The notes: generated from the letters alone by a model not told the origin. Counted from the first letter of the stretch, positions 24,694 through 36,241 are shown. The stretch: DNA of 64,000 nt from Opeltia flavorubescens (GCA_000442125.1 KE546967.1:620001-684000), one strand, 5' to 3'. Program-made: numbers and translations.

Positions 24694-27001
24694 TCACATC
24701 ATCATCAATCGTGTCGTCCTCCTTTCAGGGTGACGTCTTCCAGGGCCCAGTAATGAAGTCTGTTGCGCCGCGCGGAGAGCATGTTGCTCACAATACGTTT
24801 TGCCGTTCATCTCAAAGTAATCGTCGCGTAGAATCTTATGGCAGTCCTATATACCGGACATTAGCACTTGAGGATTGCCGTAAAATGTCAATGGATCAGT
24901 GCTTACCTGGCATGTGAAGCAGTAAGGATGAAACTTTTGCTTCGACTCTGTCTCGAGGTACTGCCCTTCGATCCCTTTGTCACAACTTTTGCAAAGCGAT
25001 CCATTAAGCTGATGGTAATGTCTTGCGCAAAATGGGTGGTTGTCGAGGACATAGAAGTCGGCTGTCTGAAAAGGTTCTCTGCATGTTTTGCAGACGAAAC
25101 AGTTGCGATGGTAGCGACCCGTCAGACGGCCGTCCGCTGAGCTGACTGATTTCCCTTTGATAAGTTCATCACACCCTCGACATTTGCCTTTGCTGACAGT
25201 CGTGGGCTTGCGAACTGGAGAGACGGGGACGGCTGGCGGTGGTGGGGGCGCAGGAGAGAGACGGAGATTGCCATTCTGGAGGGGAACAATAGGTGCATTA
25301 TAATCGCTCGGGATTTTGACTGGCGAAGGTCGTCCACTTTGAATAGCCGGATCGGTCGGCGAATCAGGTGACAATGTCGCCGCATTTTTCAACGAAGGAG
25401 GCGGGTCAGCCGGACGTGTATAGATTGGCCGACTGAAGCTAGGTGGAGGCATTCGATGAGGAACGGGTTCGTTAATGACCGGGACTTGCTCGGTACCAAA
25501 ACGGAAGTCTTGAATTAAGCTATCTGTGTGTCCGGTCTGGGAAGGCCGGCGCTTGCTGCGTTGAGGTGAGCCAGACAATGGAGGCGTTGACCGTGAACTG
25601 ACACTCCTGGATTCAGACCCAGAAGATTCATTCGACGAATTGGATTCCGTAGGCGTGTGATATGGGTTCTGGCCAAGAGTCGGAGCGTGGATTGCTTTCG
25701 GACTCTGCGTCGTTTTTTCGGCCACTGTATTGTTACTAGAGTCTTGCTTCAGATCAAACTTGGGATCGAAGATTCCAGGTCCATGTAATCCAGTGGTTGG
25801 CACTGCGTTTCGACCCTTCATTGATCGCGAGGATTTGAATGTGCTGGTGCTTCCGATTTCATGAAGGGGCTTCATTACGGCAGCAGCTTCCGAGGGTCTC
25901 CTAGTCGCGGGAGGCTTCTCTTTTTGCGCCTTCGCTTCCTGTCCACCTTCAAGTGGATAAGTGTGGGATCGACCAACTTGACTAAGGGCCTCAATCGGAC
26001 GAGTTGACTTGGCATTTTGTATACGCTCTGGGCTANTGCTCAGGTCTTTGAATAAGGGTGGCATGACCGGTAAAGTTGGCGAGTCCGCCGCTACTCGATG
26101 AAGTGTACTTCTTGGGCCCCCAGAGATACTTGAAAGAGAGGGATTTCGGGGATGTGTAGAAGCTGATATCGAAGCTTGTCGGCTATGAATGCTCCCATTA
26201 CTTGAGTATGATGATCGAACAAAATCCTTGTTACTGATGGTTGTTGCTGTTCGTTGATGTCCCGGAACGGATTGATTGGCTGATTTATTGATATTGAAAG
26301 GTCCGGGTGCTATTGAGTTCATCCTTTGTAGGACGCTGCTACCGATTTGTTTTGAACTTGTTGGACCGTGTAATACGTTAGTCCCAGGCTGGCGCTCAAA
26401 ACTCTGATCATCTGTCGAGAAGGTACTTGCTGGATCCGATGGAGTCGTTGGCGTAGCACTCCGAGATTTACTCGTTGGGAAGGGAGGGAAGGCAGAATCC
26501 TGAGATACAGAGATTTCCGAGGAAGGTGGTCGGAAAAGAGTAGGAGACATTGCTGTACGGCCAGATCTTTGACTCGTCTCGGACATTGTTGGTGATATAC
26601 TTCGGAGACCGACTTTGCTTCTATTGGAGCTATATTGTGTGTGGGGAGCAGGCGGACGGTCTTAATGACAGCACAAGGATTAGCTACTTGAAATGTGCAG
26701 GTCGAGCGTTATGTGTACTGACTTGCAGAAACAGAATCTATCCTAGCGGGGGGAGCTTTGAGAGATCTCATTACACCCGTTGATGCCAATGGTATAGATT
26801 TCTTGACGGGGGCCTCGAAAAGTCTAGGCTTTGAAATAGGTAGAGATGGAGCTTCACAGCAGTTAGTATAGAGAATCGACTGGGTAGAGGCCGGTATTCA
26901 CCTGTGACACAGATGTGGTCTCCCATTGCTGAGATCTCTATCTCAGCGTTGCAATCGGAGCATTTGATAGTGGGCAAAAAGGCAGTGGACATCCTCGACA
27001 T
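24694..27001 (-). CDS. Paxillin-like LIM-domain protein (PaxB/Pxl1 type)
   Basis: Adaptor protein; fungal paxillin homologues act at polarity and septation sites with Rho GTPases. Exons (minus): 27001-26902, 26851-26723, 26660-24907, 24846-24694; 2037 nt, 678 aa. The N-terminus carries a small zinc-binding motif, KCSDCNAEIEISAMGDHIC, typical for these proteins. The middle 450 residues are Ser/Pro/Thr-rich and disordered. Two LIM domains sit near the C-terminus: CRGCDELIKG...HRNCFVCKTC...FCARHYH and CKSCDKGIEG...HPYCFTCQDC...YCEQHA. The last exon supplies DCHKILRDDYFEMNGKTYC. The first intron has a perfect TACTAAC branch site. Start could also be the ATG at 26992 (MSTAFLP). One undetermined base lies in the third exon at 26036. 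Divergent from INO1. Confidence 0.88.
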
Positions 27002-28897
27002 GGTTGCTATCATTGCACCTTCCCCGCTGATCACGTCCTCCGCCCAAGAGGAGAAATCTGTTGCAGGGCGTGAGCATGCAAACAGCCGTGGTTCACGTCG
27101 AGCGTAGGGGTGACATCGCGAGGTTCATGCAAATTCAAAGTGAAGGATATTTTTGCCTTGCTGGGCACACAACGACGGTCGAAGAGCAGACAAAGCGAAG
27201 ATGGCAAGATGCAGATGCTGGGCCCGGAGAGCTGCGTTAGGCGCTGAAGGTGATATGTACAGGTGTAGTGTATTGGTTGAATGGTCGGAAGCAGGCGCCG
27301 AGAAATGGAGCGATATCAATTGCAATTGACAAAGCGAGGCCAGGGATTGGGCGAGCTGATGGGTGAGAATGAGGTTGAACAGGTGGGCGGCGAAGCTACG
27401 AGTCACGAGTCTCCAATTGCGATGAGTGCACGGGTGACGATCATAAGATGAAGCAATAAAGGCGGTCGTCGGAGTCTGAGCGGGAACACACTCGAAACTG
27501 AGAACGTCAGGGGATTCATCCAACCTTGACCCTTGTCGTCCCCTCGACTCCCTAAGGATTAGCCGGCTTGGCGGATGGCATCAATTCAGCATTCTCAACC
27601 TTCTTTTGGACCTAATCACTGCAAGCCACCTCCATTCTTGCCCACGATTCGTCTGCTTTTGGGCCACCTCTTGAAATGCATTATCTCCAAATACCTGACC
27701 ATCTTGTCGAGAGTCCCTTGGCTGTTCCACATAGGAGTCGTCGTTAATGGAGTAGACTCCTCGTGACGCCTATCTTTGCTCTGCACAGTTTTGTTGGATA
27801 TGGCTGGCTTGGCCAATTAATATTGCGATTTACACGCGGTGACGATATCGGACAAATGCAAGTGATGGCAGGGATGCTGGAAGCCATGCTGAATGGGGAA
27901 CCCCCCCTGACGATCGAGACCTTTTGGAGAAGTTGCCGGGCAACCCCTGACGTGATCCCTTGAAAATGGAAATTCTTGACCCTATGACCAGGCCTTATTC
28001 TGTAAACAACAATCTCACCATAGGACAGTGTTCTTCCAGGCCACTCAACTTGCGGTGGCAGAGATTCTGAGGTCTCTATGTTTGACAGTGGCCGCTGCTG
28101 CCTCACCGCCTAACGCTCGGCCGCGACTCTTATCAACGGGCCATTGACACGGCTAACATGTGGTCCGCATTAGCAGATCCACTCAACGTATTCCTTCCGC
28201 AAATCATCGTGATTTCAGAGCGACATTCTGTGGCAGCAGTGCGGTGAAATCTTACTTTATGAATGCCTGATACCACCACTGTATTGCAAATGTTCGTCGA
28301 TGAGGAACCCGGGCCCAGGGTCCAGTGCATTGAATTGCTACCTAACGCTAGAAAATTCATGTATACTAAGGTACATCTATAGTATAGAGCGTTAATGCAA
28401 ACAATTGGCGATACCATGGCTCATGAAAGCGCGAGACTAGAGGTGGGGTTGGTGGGTTGAGAAAATTCGCTTCTTGAAGACGTCGTTTTGCCCACAATCA
28501 TATCTCATTTCCTCTGATCTCCAAAATCACAAGGCATACTCCTTCAAGCCAGTCATCAAAGCTTTGATTGCACTGAGTGCAATCACAAACACCGTCAAGA
28601 CGTATTCGAACTTGTTGAACTCGTCAGTACTTTCTTATTCCTTCGTCCTTCACTCAGGATGAATATTCCGAAGTATTGCGAGATGCTTCTAGAAGAATTA
28701 GGCGGACTCCAACTTCCAAAATCTTCACTGACATGAGGGAAAATTTAGGATCCACCACCCCTACAACGGAGGTCGTTGCTCTGCCGCTCCAGGGAGTGCG
28801 TCGGATTCACCGAACACGAGATAAATATCCCAAACTCGAGACTTGAAAATCAAGTATCACCATAAAGCATAAAGCCTTTGCCTCTCAAACCATCGAT
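27002..28897. promoter_or_regulatory. Divergent promoter region LIM gene / INO1
   Basis: 1.9 kb between two start codons. A 132-codon minus-strand frame (27125-27523) next to the LIM gene lacks family character and is probably leader or chance. A perfect 19-bp palindrome lies at 28566-28584, 314 bp before INO1. A TATA-like GATAAATAT lies near 28820. No other gene seen. Confidence 0.5.
28566..28584. promoter_or_regulatory. Perfect 19-bp palindrome upstream of INO1
   Basis: GATTGCACT-G-AGTGCAATC, nine-base arms around one base, 314 bp before the INO1 start codon. It could be a dimeric regulator site or a hairpin in a long leader. No known site name is claimed. Confidence 0.4.
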
Positions 28898-30608
28898 ATG
28901 GCTCCTCACGCTCAAGGTATCAATGGTCATGCCAACGGCTTCGACTCGAAAGCCAGTGAACACAAGGATCTCTTCACCGTTGAGTCCCCGAACGTTGTGT
29001 ACACAGACAATGAGATCAAAAGCAAATACAGCTACCACACCACCTCCGTTTCTGATGCTGAAGACGGCAAGTACATCGTCAAGCCGAAGGAGACAGTCTA
29101 CGACTTCAAGGTAGACCGGAAGGTAGGGAAGGTGGGTATGATGCTGGTCGGGTGGGGTGGAAACAATGGTACCACAGTCACCGCTGGTATCATTGCCAAC
29201 CGCCGTAAACTAGTATGGGACACCCGTGAAGGTCCTCGTGCTGCCAATTACTACGGATCGGTCATCATGGCATCGACCATGAAGCTCGGGACCAACGCCA
29301 AGACAGGGAAGGAGATCAATATCCCTTTTCACGACGTTCTACCAATGGTTCACCCCAACGACCTCGTCATTGGCGGATGGGACATAAGCGGAATGAACTT
29401 AGCTGAGGCTATGGACCGAGCGGCCGTGCTGGAGCCGACTTTGAAGTCTATGGTTAAGAAGGAAATGGCTGAGATGAAGCCGCTTCCCAGTGTCTACTAT
29501 CCTGATTTCATCGCAGCAAACCAGGAAGACCGCGCAGACAATGTCCTCGAAGGATCCAAGGCGTCTATGGCTCATGTCGATAAACTCCGCAAAGATATTC
29601 GGTGTGTAACCTTTCAAAACGCGATGCATATAATAATAAGTTACGCAGTGAATTTAAGGAGTCTCATGGCCTCGACAAAGTGATCGTTCAATGGACTGCG
29701 AACACCGAGCGTTATGCTGACATCCTTCCGGGGGTTAACGATACTGCTGACAATTTGATGAAGGCTATTGAGGCTGGCCATGACGAAATTGCGCCATCGA
29801 CTGTGTTTGCTGTTGCCTGCATTCTCGAAAATGCACCATTCATCAACGGATCGCCTCAGAATACGTTTGTTCCTGGTGCAATTGAACTGGCGGAGAAACA
29901 TGCTGCCTTCATTGGCGGCGATGACTTCAAGTCTGGACAGACCAAGATGAAGTCTGCACTGGCGGATTTCATGATCAACGCAGGCCTCAAGCTTACATCG
30001 ATCGCAAGCTACAACCATCTTGGCAATAATGACGGCAAAAATCTAAGCTCCCAAAAGCAATTTCGCTCGAAGGAAATCTCAAAGTCCAACGTTGTCGATG
30101 ACATGGTCGAGGCGAATTCAATTTTGTACAAGCCTGGTGAGCATCCGGATCATACTGTGGTCATCAAGTACATGCCAGCCGTTGGGGACAACAAGCGTGC
30201 TCTCGATGAGTACTACGCCGAGATCTTCATGGGAGGTCATCAAACTATCAGTCTGTTCAACGTTTGCGAGGACTCTCTACTCGCCTCCCCTTTGATTATC
30301 GACCTTGTGATTGTCGCGGAGATGATGACCCGTATTACGTGGAAGGCCGAATCCAGCGACGGGACAGCTACTAAGGAGTACAAAGGCTTCCACAGCGTTC
30401 TCAGCATCCTGAGCTATATGTTGAAGGTTGGTGCCTCCTTTGATAGCCACGGACCTCTACTGATGATTGACAGGCACCTCTGACCCCTCCGGGTACGCCG
30501 GTTGTTAATGCTTTGGCCAAGCAGCGCGCAGCTTTGACCAACATTTTCCGTGCTTGCGTTGGTCTGCAGCCCGAATCCGACATGACGCTTGAGCATAAGT
30601 TGTTTTAG
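28898..30608 (+). CDS. INO1: Inositol-3-phosphate synthase
   Basis: Converts D-glucose 6-phosphate to 1L-myo-inositol 1-phosphate with NAD+, the first step of inositol synthesis and phosphatidylinositol supply; cytosolic tetramer in relatives. Exons: 28898-29601, 29649-30426, 30474-30608; 1617 nt, 538 aa, the usual length. Motifs in order: NAD-binding GWGGNNGTT near residue 85, [63 protein letters not shown] and the C-terminal [18 protein letters not shown]. The second intron falls between TTG AAG and GCA CCT. First ATG fits the family start MAPHA. It lies 356 bp upstream of the OB-fold gene in the same direction. Confidence 0.97.
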
Positions 30609-30964
30609 GTAATGGAAGTCGAACATGTCCTTTGAATAATAGACTGCTGGGAGTGAAGTCATGTGAAGCTAAGGGAAATCACTTTAAGGAAAGGAGACCG
30701 GTAGGCAGAGGTTTCCAACCACACTCATTTACATATTCTAGATATGACACCCCGTCTGCTACTATGACTTCCATTCTTTTCGTGTAGTATGCATCACGCC
30801 CATCTTCTGAAATGTTCCTTACTTCGAAAGGCAAGGCTACGTGGGTGCTTTTGTCTAAGCGAATAGTGAAATTTCCTTGAATTGTCGGGTAGGGTCTCTC
30901 AAGATCTGCACTTTCCCACCTCATCTGAAGTCCAATACATCAATCAACCTATCGTTCTACTACC
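30609..30964. other. Short spacer INO1 / OB-fold gene
   Basis: 356 bp holding the INO1 3' UTR and the promoter of the next gene. An antisense frame (30679-30924) is not supported. Confidence 0.5.
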
Positions 30965-32764
30965 ATGGCACCTCAAACTTCCTCAATACAATCCTTTTTC
31001 AAACCTGAGACCATGGTCGAACGTCCACTGGGTGGCGGTCCTGGCGAGGTAGGTGACTGCTTCAACTCCGCCGAGGTCGAAGCAACGACAAATCCCACGC
31101 CGCGTACCTGGAAACCACCTGGGCAATATGCAGATGTCCAGATCAGCAAGTTAGTTCCTGGCCCAGCGCCTGTTTGTCTGCTGGGGCGCCTAGTCAATTT
31201 CTACGATCAGCCTACTCCAGAGAGGATGCCCCCCACTGCAAAGGGCTGTTTAAAGCTGTTGATGAAAGACGACACTGGGACCATGATGGTAGGTATGGTG
31301 TAAGATTCACTGCCTCTACTAACACATAGTAGATCAGGTTATGGTATGCTGAAGTCCACTATGACCTGCTACTTGGGCAGCTCGTCTCACTTTGGACCTC
31401 TCATATTTCTCCATTAACGGAACACGGCGCCAGTCATATCACTACAATCTTCCCAGAGCGGGACAATAGCTGTAACTTTATGGTACTAGCGGACAAGGAT
31501 AGAGATATGCTTTTCAAAAAACCACTGGGCTATACAACTGGCAAGCAGCTCACAGGGCTTACCAATCTTCGAGCTCTCATTAATGGCGGACATGAGATAG
31601 CGGACTGCAGGGTGATTGTTTGCGTGAAGAGCATTGGTGGGCGCAAGAAGAGTGAGAAATTAATCCTACATGCAGATTTTCCTGAGCCAATGCTGACCCA
31701 TGTGGTGCAGCCACTACAAAGCAAGGGATTTCCTTAGATATGGTCCTTTTGAATATCTTCGACGATACGTCTGAGGCTACACTTTCGCTGTGCAGCCGAG
31801 TCGCTAAATCAGCCGCTGCGTGGAAGACTTCTCATACCGTTCTCCTGCTCTCAAATCCTGGCTTCAGAGCCAACAAAAGACCCACCTTTTACGTGAACGC
31901 CAACACACACGTCGATATTGATCCTTGCATGACCGACACGGAATGGCTAAGAGCTTTCGCGCAAAGCTTGACGAGCAGAGAGGCGGTCAACACACCTTTC
32001 CCCGAAGGAGGTAAGGGCGGCTCTTTATCCTCATACCTCTGCTAATGACGGGACCTGTAGTCTTCGATATTGCTGCAGCGGTAAGTGCGGATGACAGAGT
32101 CTTGTTTAACCTTTCTGAGATCGATGAATAGTAAGTAACTTATTACTTCACCTTTTGGTTATATTGACTAATGGGCTACAGTATTCGAGAAGACCCTTCC
32201 GGTTAATTAAATCTCTTAAGTTGATTGATCTAGTCCACTGACTACACTTAGAGGTCTTCATGGGTTACCTTAGCGTCCTGATACTCGAAATGAATCTCAT
32301 GACCATGCACCAGCGAAGTAGAATGTTCTGTGCTGAGTGGTATGTCAGGAAAATCCTCTATTTACAAAGTCAAATTTGATAACAGATCAACAGTTGCGGT
32401 GTGCCAGTATATGCCAATACTACATCAACCAGATGTAAGCAGTGTGATGCAGAAGTCTCCCTCGGGATAAATCCGCGCCTTGTATTGCTCTCCTCTAGCC
32501 TGAATGGAGAATATTGAGCAATACTGACACCTTCAGGTTGGCGCTGTGATCGACGAAACTGGGTCGATAGGTAGTGGCAAGCTTGTTTTCTCTACAGAAG
32601 CCTGGGAGAACCTGCTTGGAAGAACAGCACCAGAGCTTGCACAAGCCGATAGCTTTCTGCTGAAGTCTCTCGAAACCCGCCTTTTGTTTTTAAGGCTGAC
32701 ATTTCTTTTCGGGTGGAGTGAAAAGATTAAAAGGTTGTGTATCTGTCGAGTGCTAAGTCATTGA
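30965..32764 (+). CDS. OB-fold nucleic-acid-binding protein resembling RPA1/MEIOB
   Basis: Predicted single-strand DNA-binding protein. Exons: 30965-31288, 31333-31651, 31711-32010, 32061-32130, 32182-32201, 32252-32339, 32394-32481, 32537-32764; 1437 nt, 478 aa, every phase consistent. The start MAPQTSSIQSFFK resembles a PCNA-interaction box (Q-x-x-I-x-x-F-F), which is an inference. An OB-fold follows (ISKLVPGPAPVCLLGRLVNF, KDDTGTMMIRLWYAEVHY), then a second (DMVLLNIFDDTSEATLSL), then a four-Cys zinc ribbon CAEC...CKQC in the place RPA1 has one, and a C-terminal LETRLLFLRLTFLFGW helix. I know this type as a conserved, uncharacterised fungal protein; kinship to meiotic MEIOB is a guess from domain order. 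The fifth coding exon is 20 nt. Confidence 0.75.
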
Positions 32765-33272
32765 TCTATTCATTCCTTTCTAGTTCTATCTATACACTCG
32801 GTCTCCATCTCTCTCGAACAGTTCATTCAAAAATCTACGGTATGTATGGGGGTGCGTGTAGTGATTATTCAACCGTGGAAGCCGTTACAATGGCACGTCT
32901 CACGAGTCTCTACGATCATCGAAGCCAAGCTATTGAACGAATTACTAATCGACAAACCCTCGAGAAATTCAGAGCGCTCTCTCCTGTAAGAGACATACCA
33001 GGAGCTGTCGACCGTTCTGGCCTGGACGTTCACTCCCTGAGGGCCACTGGTAGTGGGATATGTTTGTTTGTTACTTATCTCTGAATCATGCGATGGCAAT
33101 ATCGCAGACCAACATCGTGACGTGTACGTTGATTGCCATGAGTTGTTGACTGTCTATCATCTTGATACCTGTTGGCAATTTCCCCATTTCATCTTCTTAT
33201 TTCACCTAATACTTCCTTTTCCAAGAGATACAGCTTGGATTGCCCTAGACAAGGCTTTGCAGTATTTCCATC
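32765..33272. other. Intergenic region, no gene seen
   Basis: 508 bp between two plus-strand genes. A frame starting at 32737 overlaps the end of the OB-fold gene and has no recognisable content. Confidence 0.45.
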
Positions 33273-34051
33273 ATGAATCTTCATTTTTTGACCAAAATCT
33301 GCGTAGGCTTTTGGATTGGACTATATTTGATTCATATGGACAATACTAACGCTATCCTCATTTTGGCGACTCCGATACTATATTTCATGCTTGTTAAACC
33401 TATAATGAGACTGATTTTCCAGGATCAGCGCCGGCCGGTCTACTTCCATGAACCGAGTGTTTTGCACGAACAGAACCAGATGAGGCCAGAGAGTGCTGGC
33501 AATCTATATCTGGAACATGGGGATGTTGGTTGGAATGCAGTTGATGCTGAGACCTGTGAGATGGGTGCCACAATCGGTAAGTACAAGCGTCTAAAACCGT
33601 TGAGAAATTCAGCTAAAAAAATAACAACACAGAAGTGAACCCAGATACCCACGAAGCAAGGAATTCCACGGATGAGACTGATTTGTCTCTCGGCCATACG
33701 GAGGCCAGTCGCCCATCGCCAAGCTCTTCTCGTGATAGCAATATCACTACCGTTCATTCTGCCTTACGGATGGATATCCTCGATGTAAATGCTGTTCTGG
33801 ATGGTGTCACCGATTCTACCCATGAATCTCTCTGGGAGACACAATCGGAGGGAGTCTTAGATGGAGCTAGAGACATGATGCACCCTCTTGCTACGGAGCT
33901 GATGGCAATGCCTCCGCCTGAGACTTCAACAGCTGCGCAAGTTCTTTTAGTACTGCCTCGCCGAAAGAGAGACAGGTTCATTGTTTTTGCAGGTCATGGG
34001 TTTCGTCGGGGATTGAGAAGAACAACGGAGTCGCTCGGACGTCTAGTTTAG
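33273..34051 (+). CDS. Unknown membrane protein, 240 aa
   Basis: Two exons, 33273-33576 and 33633-34051, rejoin in frame (723 nt) through a donor GTAAGT and an acceptor ACACAG. The first 50 residues hold two hydrophobic stretches (ICVGFWIGLYLI and AILILATPILYFMLV), probably a membrane hairpin or a signal anchor plus one segment. The rest is polar, Ser/Thr and acidic, with a basic end (PRRKRDRF, RRGLRR). I do not recognise a family. The clean rejoining of two open frames supports a real gene; function unknown. It opens a run of four unrecognised membrane proteins. Confidence 0.55.
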
Positions 34052-34625
34052 TGACCGGCCCACTGGATGCGGCGTCTTGTGTTAGGTTCATTTCTTACTG
34101 TTTGTCTGCGAATGCCACTTTTATTAAGATCCACTTCCAATTTCTAGCTCTCTTGTAACATTTCTGATCTGCTCCCGTGCTGGGACACTCGATCCAGAGT
34201 ATTCAAGATATCAAGATCTCAATCCCTGAAACACATGCCACGTGAAGAAACATCATACAAACAACGCGTCTTTCGATTCATACCCGATGAACGCCTAATC
34301 GCCAAGTGTTATCCTTAAACGCACTGCCACATTATCTCATATGTCTCTTCCGATAATTGACCGGTCCTTGTGAATAGGGTTTGTACGGACAGCACTGTAA
34401 ACCCATTGTCATCTTGGGACAAGATCTAAACACGTTTGCTAATAAAAATTCAACAAAAACAAATCATCCTTGGATATCGCTGGCAATGACAACAGCTGCC
34501 AGCAACGCATCTACAAAGAGGAGTACACATATAAATTTAACAACATCGCTCTTCAAATATATGCATCCTCAGTATTCAAAACCGGCATCAACACCTCACG
34601 CAATTTCCCATCAGACCAACCGAAA
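34052..34625. other. Intergenic region, no gene seen
   Basis: 574 bp; the frame of the next gene is open back to 34470 but has no ATG before 34626. Probably 3' UTR and promoter. Confidence 0.45.
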
Positions 34626-34934
34626 ATGCCTTTCCCAACCCTATCCTGGCCCCTCAACGATCCAATCTTCCTCATCCTCATCTTTTGGACCGTAGGCTAC
34701 ATGGCCATGACCGCCGCCCTCGGCGGGAACCGCAAACTTCGGTCCCAAAAACCGAGTGTTACTCCTGCGCCTCAAGCGCTCTACCCAACAGTACGTTATG
34801 GAAAACAGGGTCATGAAGAAAGGTACCCTCGTGGAGGAAGGAGGGTAGACGATGTCATGTCTTACCGTCCCTATTGGGGGTCCGAGGGGGAGGAGAGAGT
34901 CCCATACGCTCTGCGATATAACGCGAAAGTCTAG
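34626..34934 (+). CDS. Small single-pass membrane protein, 102 aa, paralogue of the 35807 gene
   Basis: Single exon from the first ATG in an extended frame. N-terminus MPFPTLSWPLNDPIFLILIF leads into one transmembrane segment (about 13-33), followed by a basic, Arg/Gly/Tyr-rich soluble tail with YGKQGHEERYP and RRVDDVMSYRPYW. No signal-cleavage site. The start and tail resemble the minus-strand protein at 35807-36241 (MxF..W..NDP...I.WT, and YG(K/R)QG), so I read the two as diverged paralogues in convergent orientation. Function unknown. Confidence 0.5.
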   Translation: MPFPTLSWPLNDPIFLILIFWTVGYMAMTAALGGNRKLRSQKPSVTPAPQALYPTVRYGKQGHEERYPRGGRRVDDVMSYRPYWGSEGEERVPYALRYNAKV

Positions 34935-35806
34935 ACGTTGACTGAAAGGGAGGAAAGGAGGGAATCAAGCATGAGAGTAGAGGCGGAGCAAAAGGATATT
35001 TGTGGATTGAAATTTCACTGGAGAGAAGGGACATTGAAAAGGTTGTACTGATTATATTTAATGCGATAACATGCGACACAACCCGTATTTCCTTTTAATC
35101 CACCAAAAATTTCTCTACTCCTGGGGTGACTGACTGATGATGATGAGGCTCCATTATGAAGATCAGTAGTCACTTCGTACGAAACCGTTGTATCGAAATC
35201 TGCCCATATAGAAGAGATGGTATGTCAACATGATATTAACAGTAAGTTAACAGCAAGTTGACAGCACATTAACAGCTAATTGACAGCGTGCTAACAGCCA
35301 GTTGGCTACCAGACTTACGAGCTTCGGGGTTAGAAAAAAGCCGAAAGAAGCTTAGGCTTTCGGGAAATCATCGGGAAGTAGTCTCAGGGGTTGATCGACG
35401 CGATCCTTTCCTCTGATCTGATTGAAAGGTTGAGTGCCATGAGGAAAACGGTAAGTAGAAAAAGATACATTTACTCTCTACATACTCAGAAGCCAGATAT
35501 TCCTATTAGATGAGCCGTGGTGACGGCAACTGTCTCACCCAATTGCATAAAGTAGTACTTGGAGGCTCGATGTGAATGGTACCTTTCTGCCAGTCGGTTG
35601 ATACAATCTCTGGTTTGAGAAGTACAATAAGTTCAAGTTCTCTTTCATGCAAGCTACTTCATTGACTTAAAACAAACGATACGTGCGAAAATAACCACTC
35701 TCTCCTTTTCCTCCCTTCCCGCTTATCAAGTCAATCTCCTTCTCGATTCAACAATGACTCAATGCTGTTTCCTGCCTTTGGCTTCTTTACATTTCGCCTC
35801 CCTCCC
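34935..35806. other. Convergent spacer with an 11-bp tandem repeat
   Basis: 872 bp between the 3' ends of the two small membrane-protein genes. Holds the repeat at 35236-35301; otherwise no coding signal. Confidence 0.55.
35236..35301. repeat. Tandem repeat, 6 units of 11 bp (consensus TTAACAGCAAG)
   Basis: Units start at 35236, 35247, 35258, 35269, 35280 and 35291: TTAACAGTAAG, TTAACAGCAAG, TTGACAGCACA, TTAACAGCTAA, TTGACAGCGTG, CTAACAGCCAG. A seventh, decayed unit TTGGCTACCAG follows. The core ACAG is kept in all six while the rest drifts. The 11-bp step is near one helical turn, so the cores would lie on one face of the DNA. Confidence 0.8.
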
Positions 35807-36241
35807 TCATTCTCCTCTTCTCCTCCTCGTGTCATGGTCGTTGTTCTCTTGCTCCTCCTCCGGATGCCTGTGACCATGTCGATACCTCCCTGTATTCCTA
35901 GCTTGCTGAGGACGGGGGTCCCGACTGTCTAGGTACTCCTCGTCCGCATATTCGTCCTCTTCTCGCATGGTTGGTGGATAAGGGATGAATCCTAGACGTC
36001 GATGGGGTCCCTGCCGTCCGTAGGATAAATGTACGTCGAAATAATCGCAGCTTTGACGCTGCGGGACTGGCCACGGAACTTGGCTCATGCGGGTTCGATC
36101 GTCCATGTTCGAAGATGTGGTAAGATAGCTGTAACTGTGTAGTGCGGCGAGGATGGCGAGGCAGATGGTGGTCCAGGAAATCAATGCATGGAGGATGGGA
36201 ATACCGGGGTCGTTGGAAAACCAGGCTGGAGTGAAAGACAT
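35807..36241 (-). CDS. Single-pass membrane protein, 144 aa, paralogue of the 34626 gene
   Basis: Single exon on the minus strand. I start it at the ATG at 36241 (MSFTPAWFSNDPGIPILHAL) because this aligns with the start of the neighbour; an in-frame ATG at 36262 would add seven residues. One transmembrane segment (about 13-36, with ALISWTTICLAILAALHSY) is followed by a charged tail with SYGRQGPHRRLGFIPYPP, an acidic patch (EEDEYADEEYLD) and an Arg/His-rich end. Same architecture as the 102-aa protein at 34626. Function unknown. Confidence 0.5.
   Translation of the reverse strand: MSFTPAWFSNDPGIPILHALISWTTICLAILAALHSYSYLTTSSNMDDRTRMSQVPWPVPQRQSCDYFDVHLSYGRQGPHRRLGFIPYPPTMREEDEYADEEYLDSRDPRPQQARNTGRYRHGHRHPEEEQENNDHDTRRRRGE

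Noticed and set aside
27125-27523. 132-codon minus-strand frame upstream of the LIM gene
   Set aside because: No motif and no splice link to the LIM start; likely leader or chance.
36090-36105. GGTTCGATC resembling a tRNA B box
   Set aside because: It lies in the coding region of a small membrane protein, and neither an A box nor a cloverleaf could be drawn.
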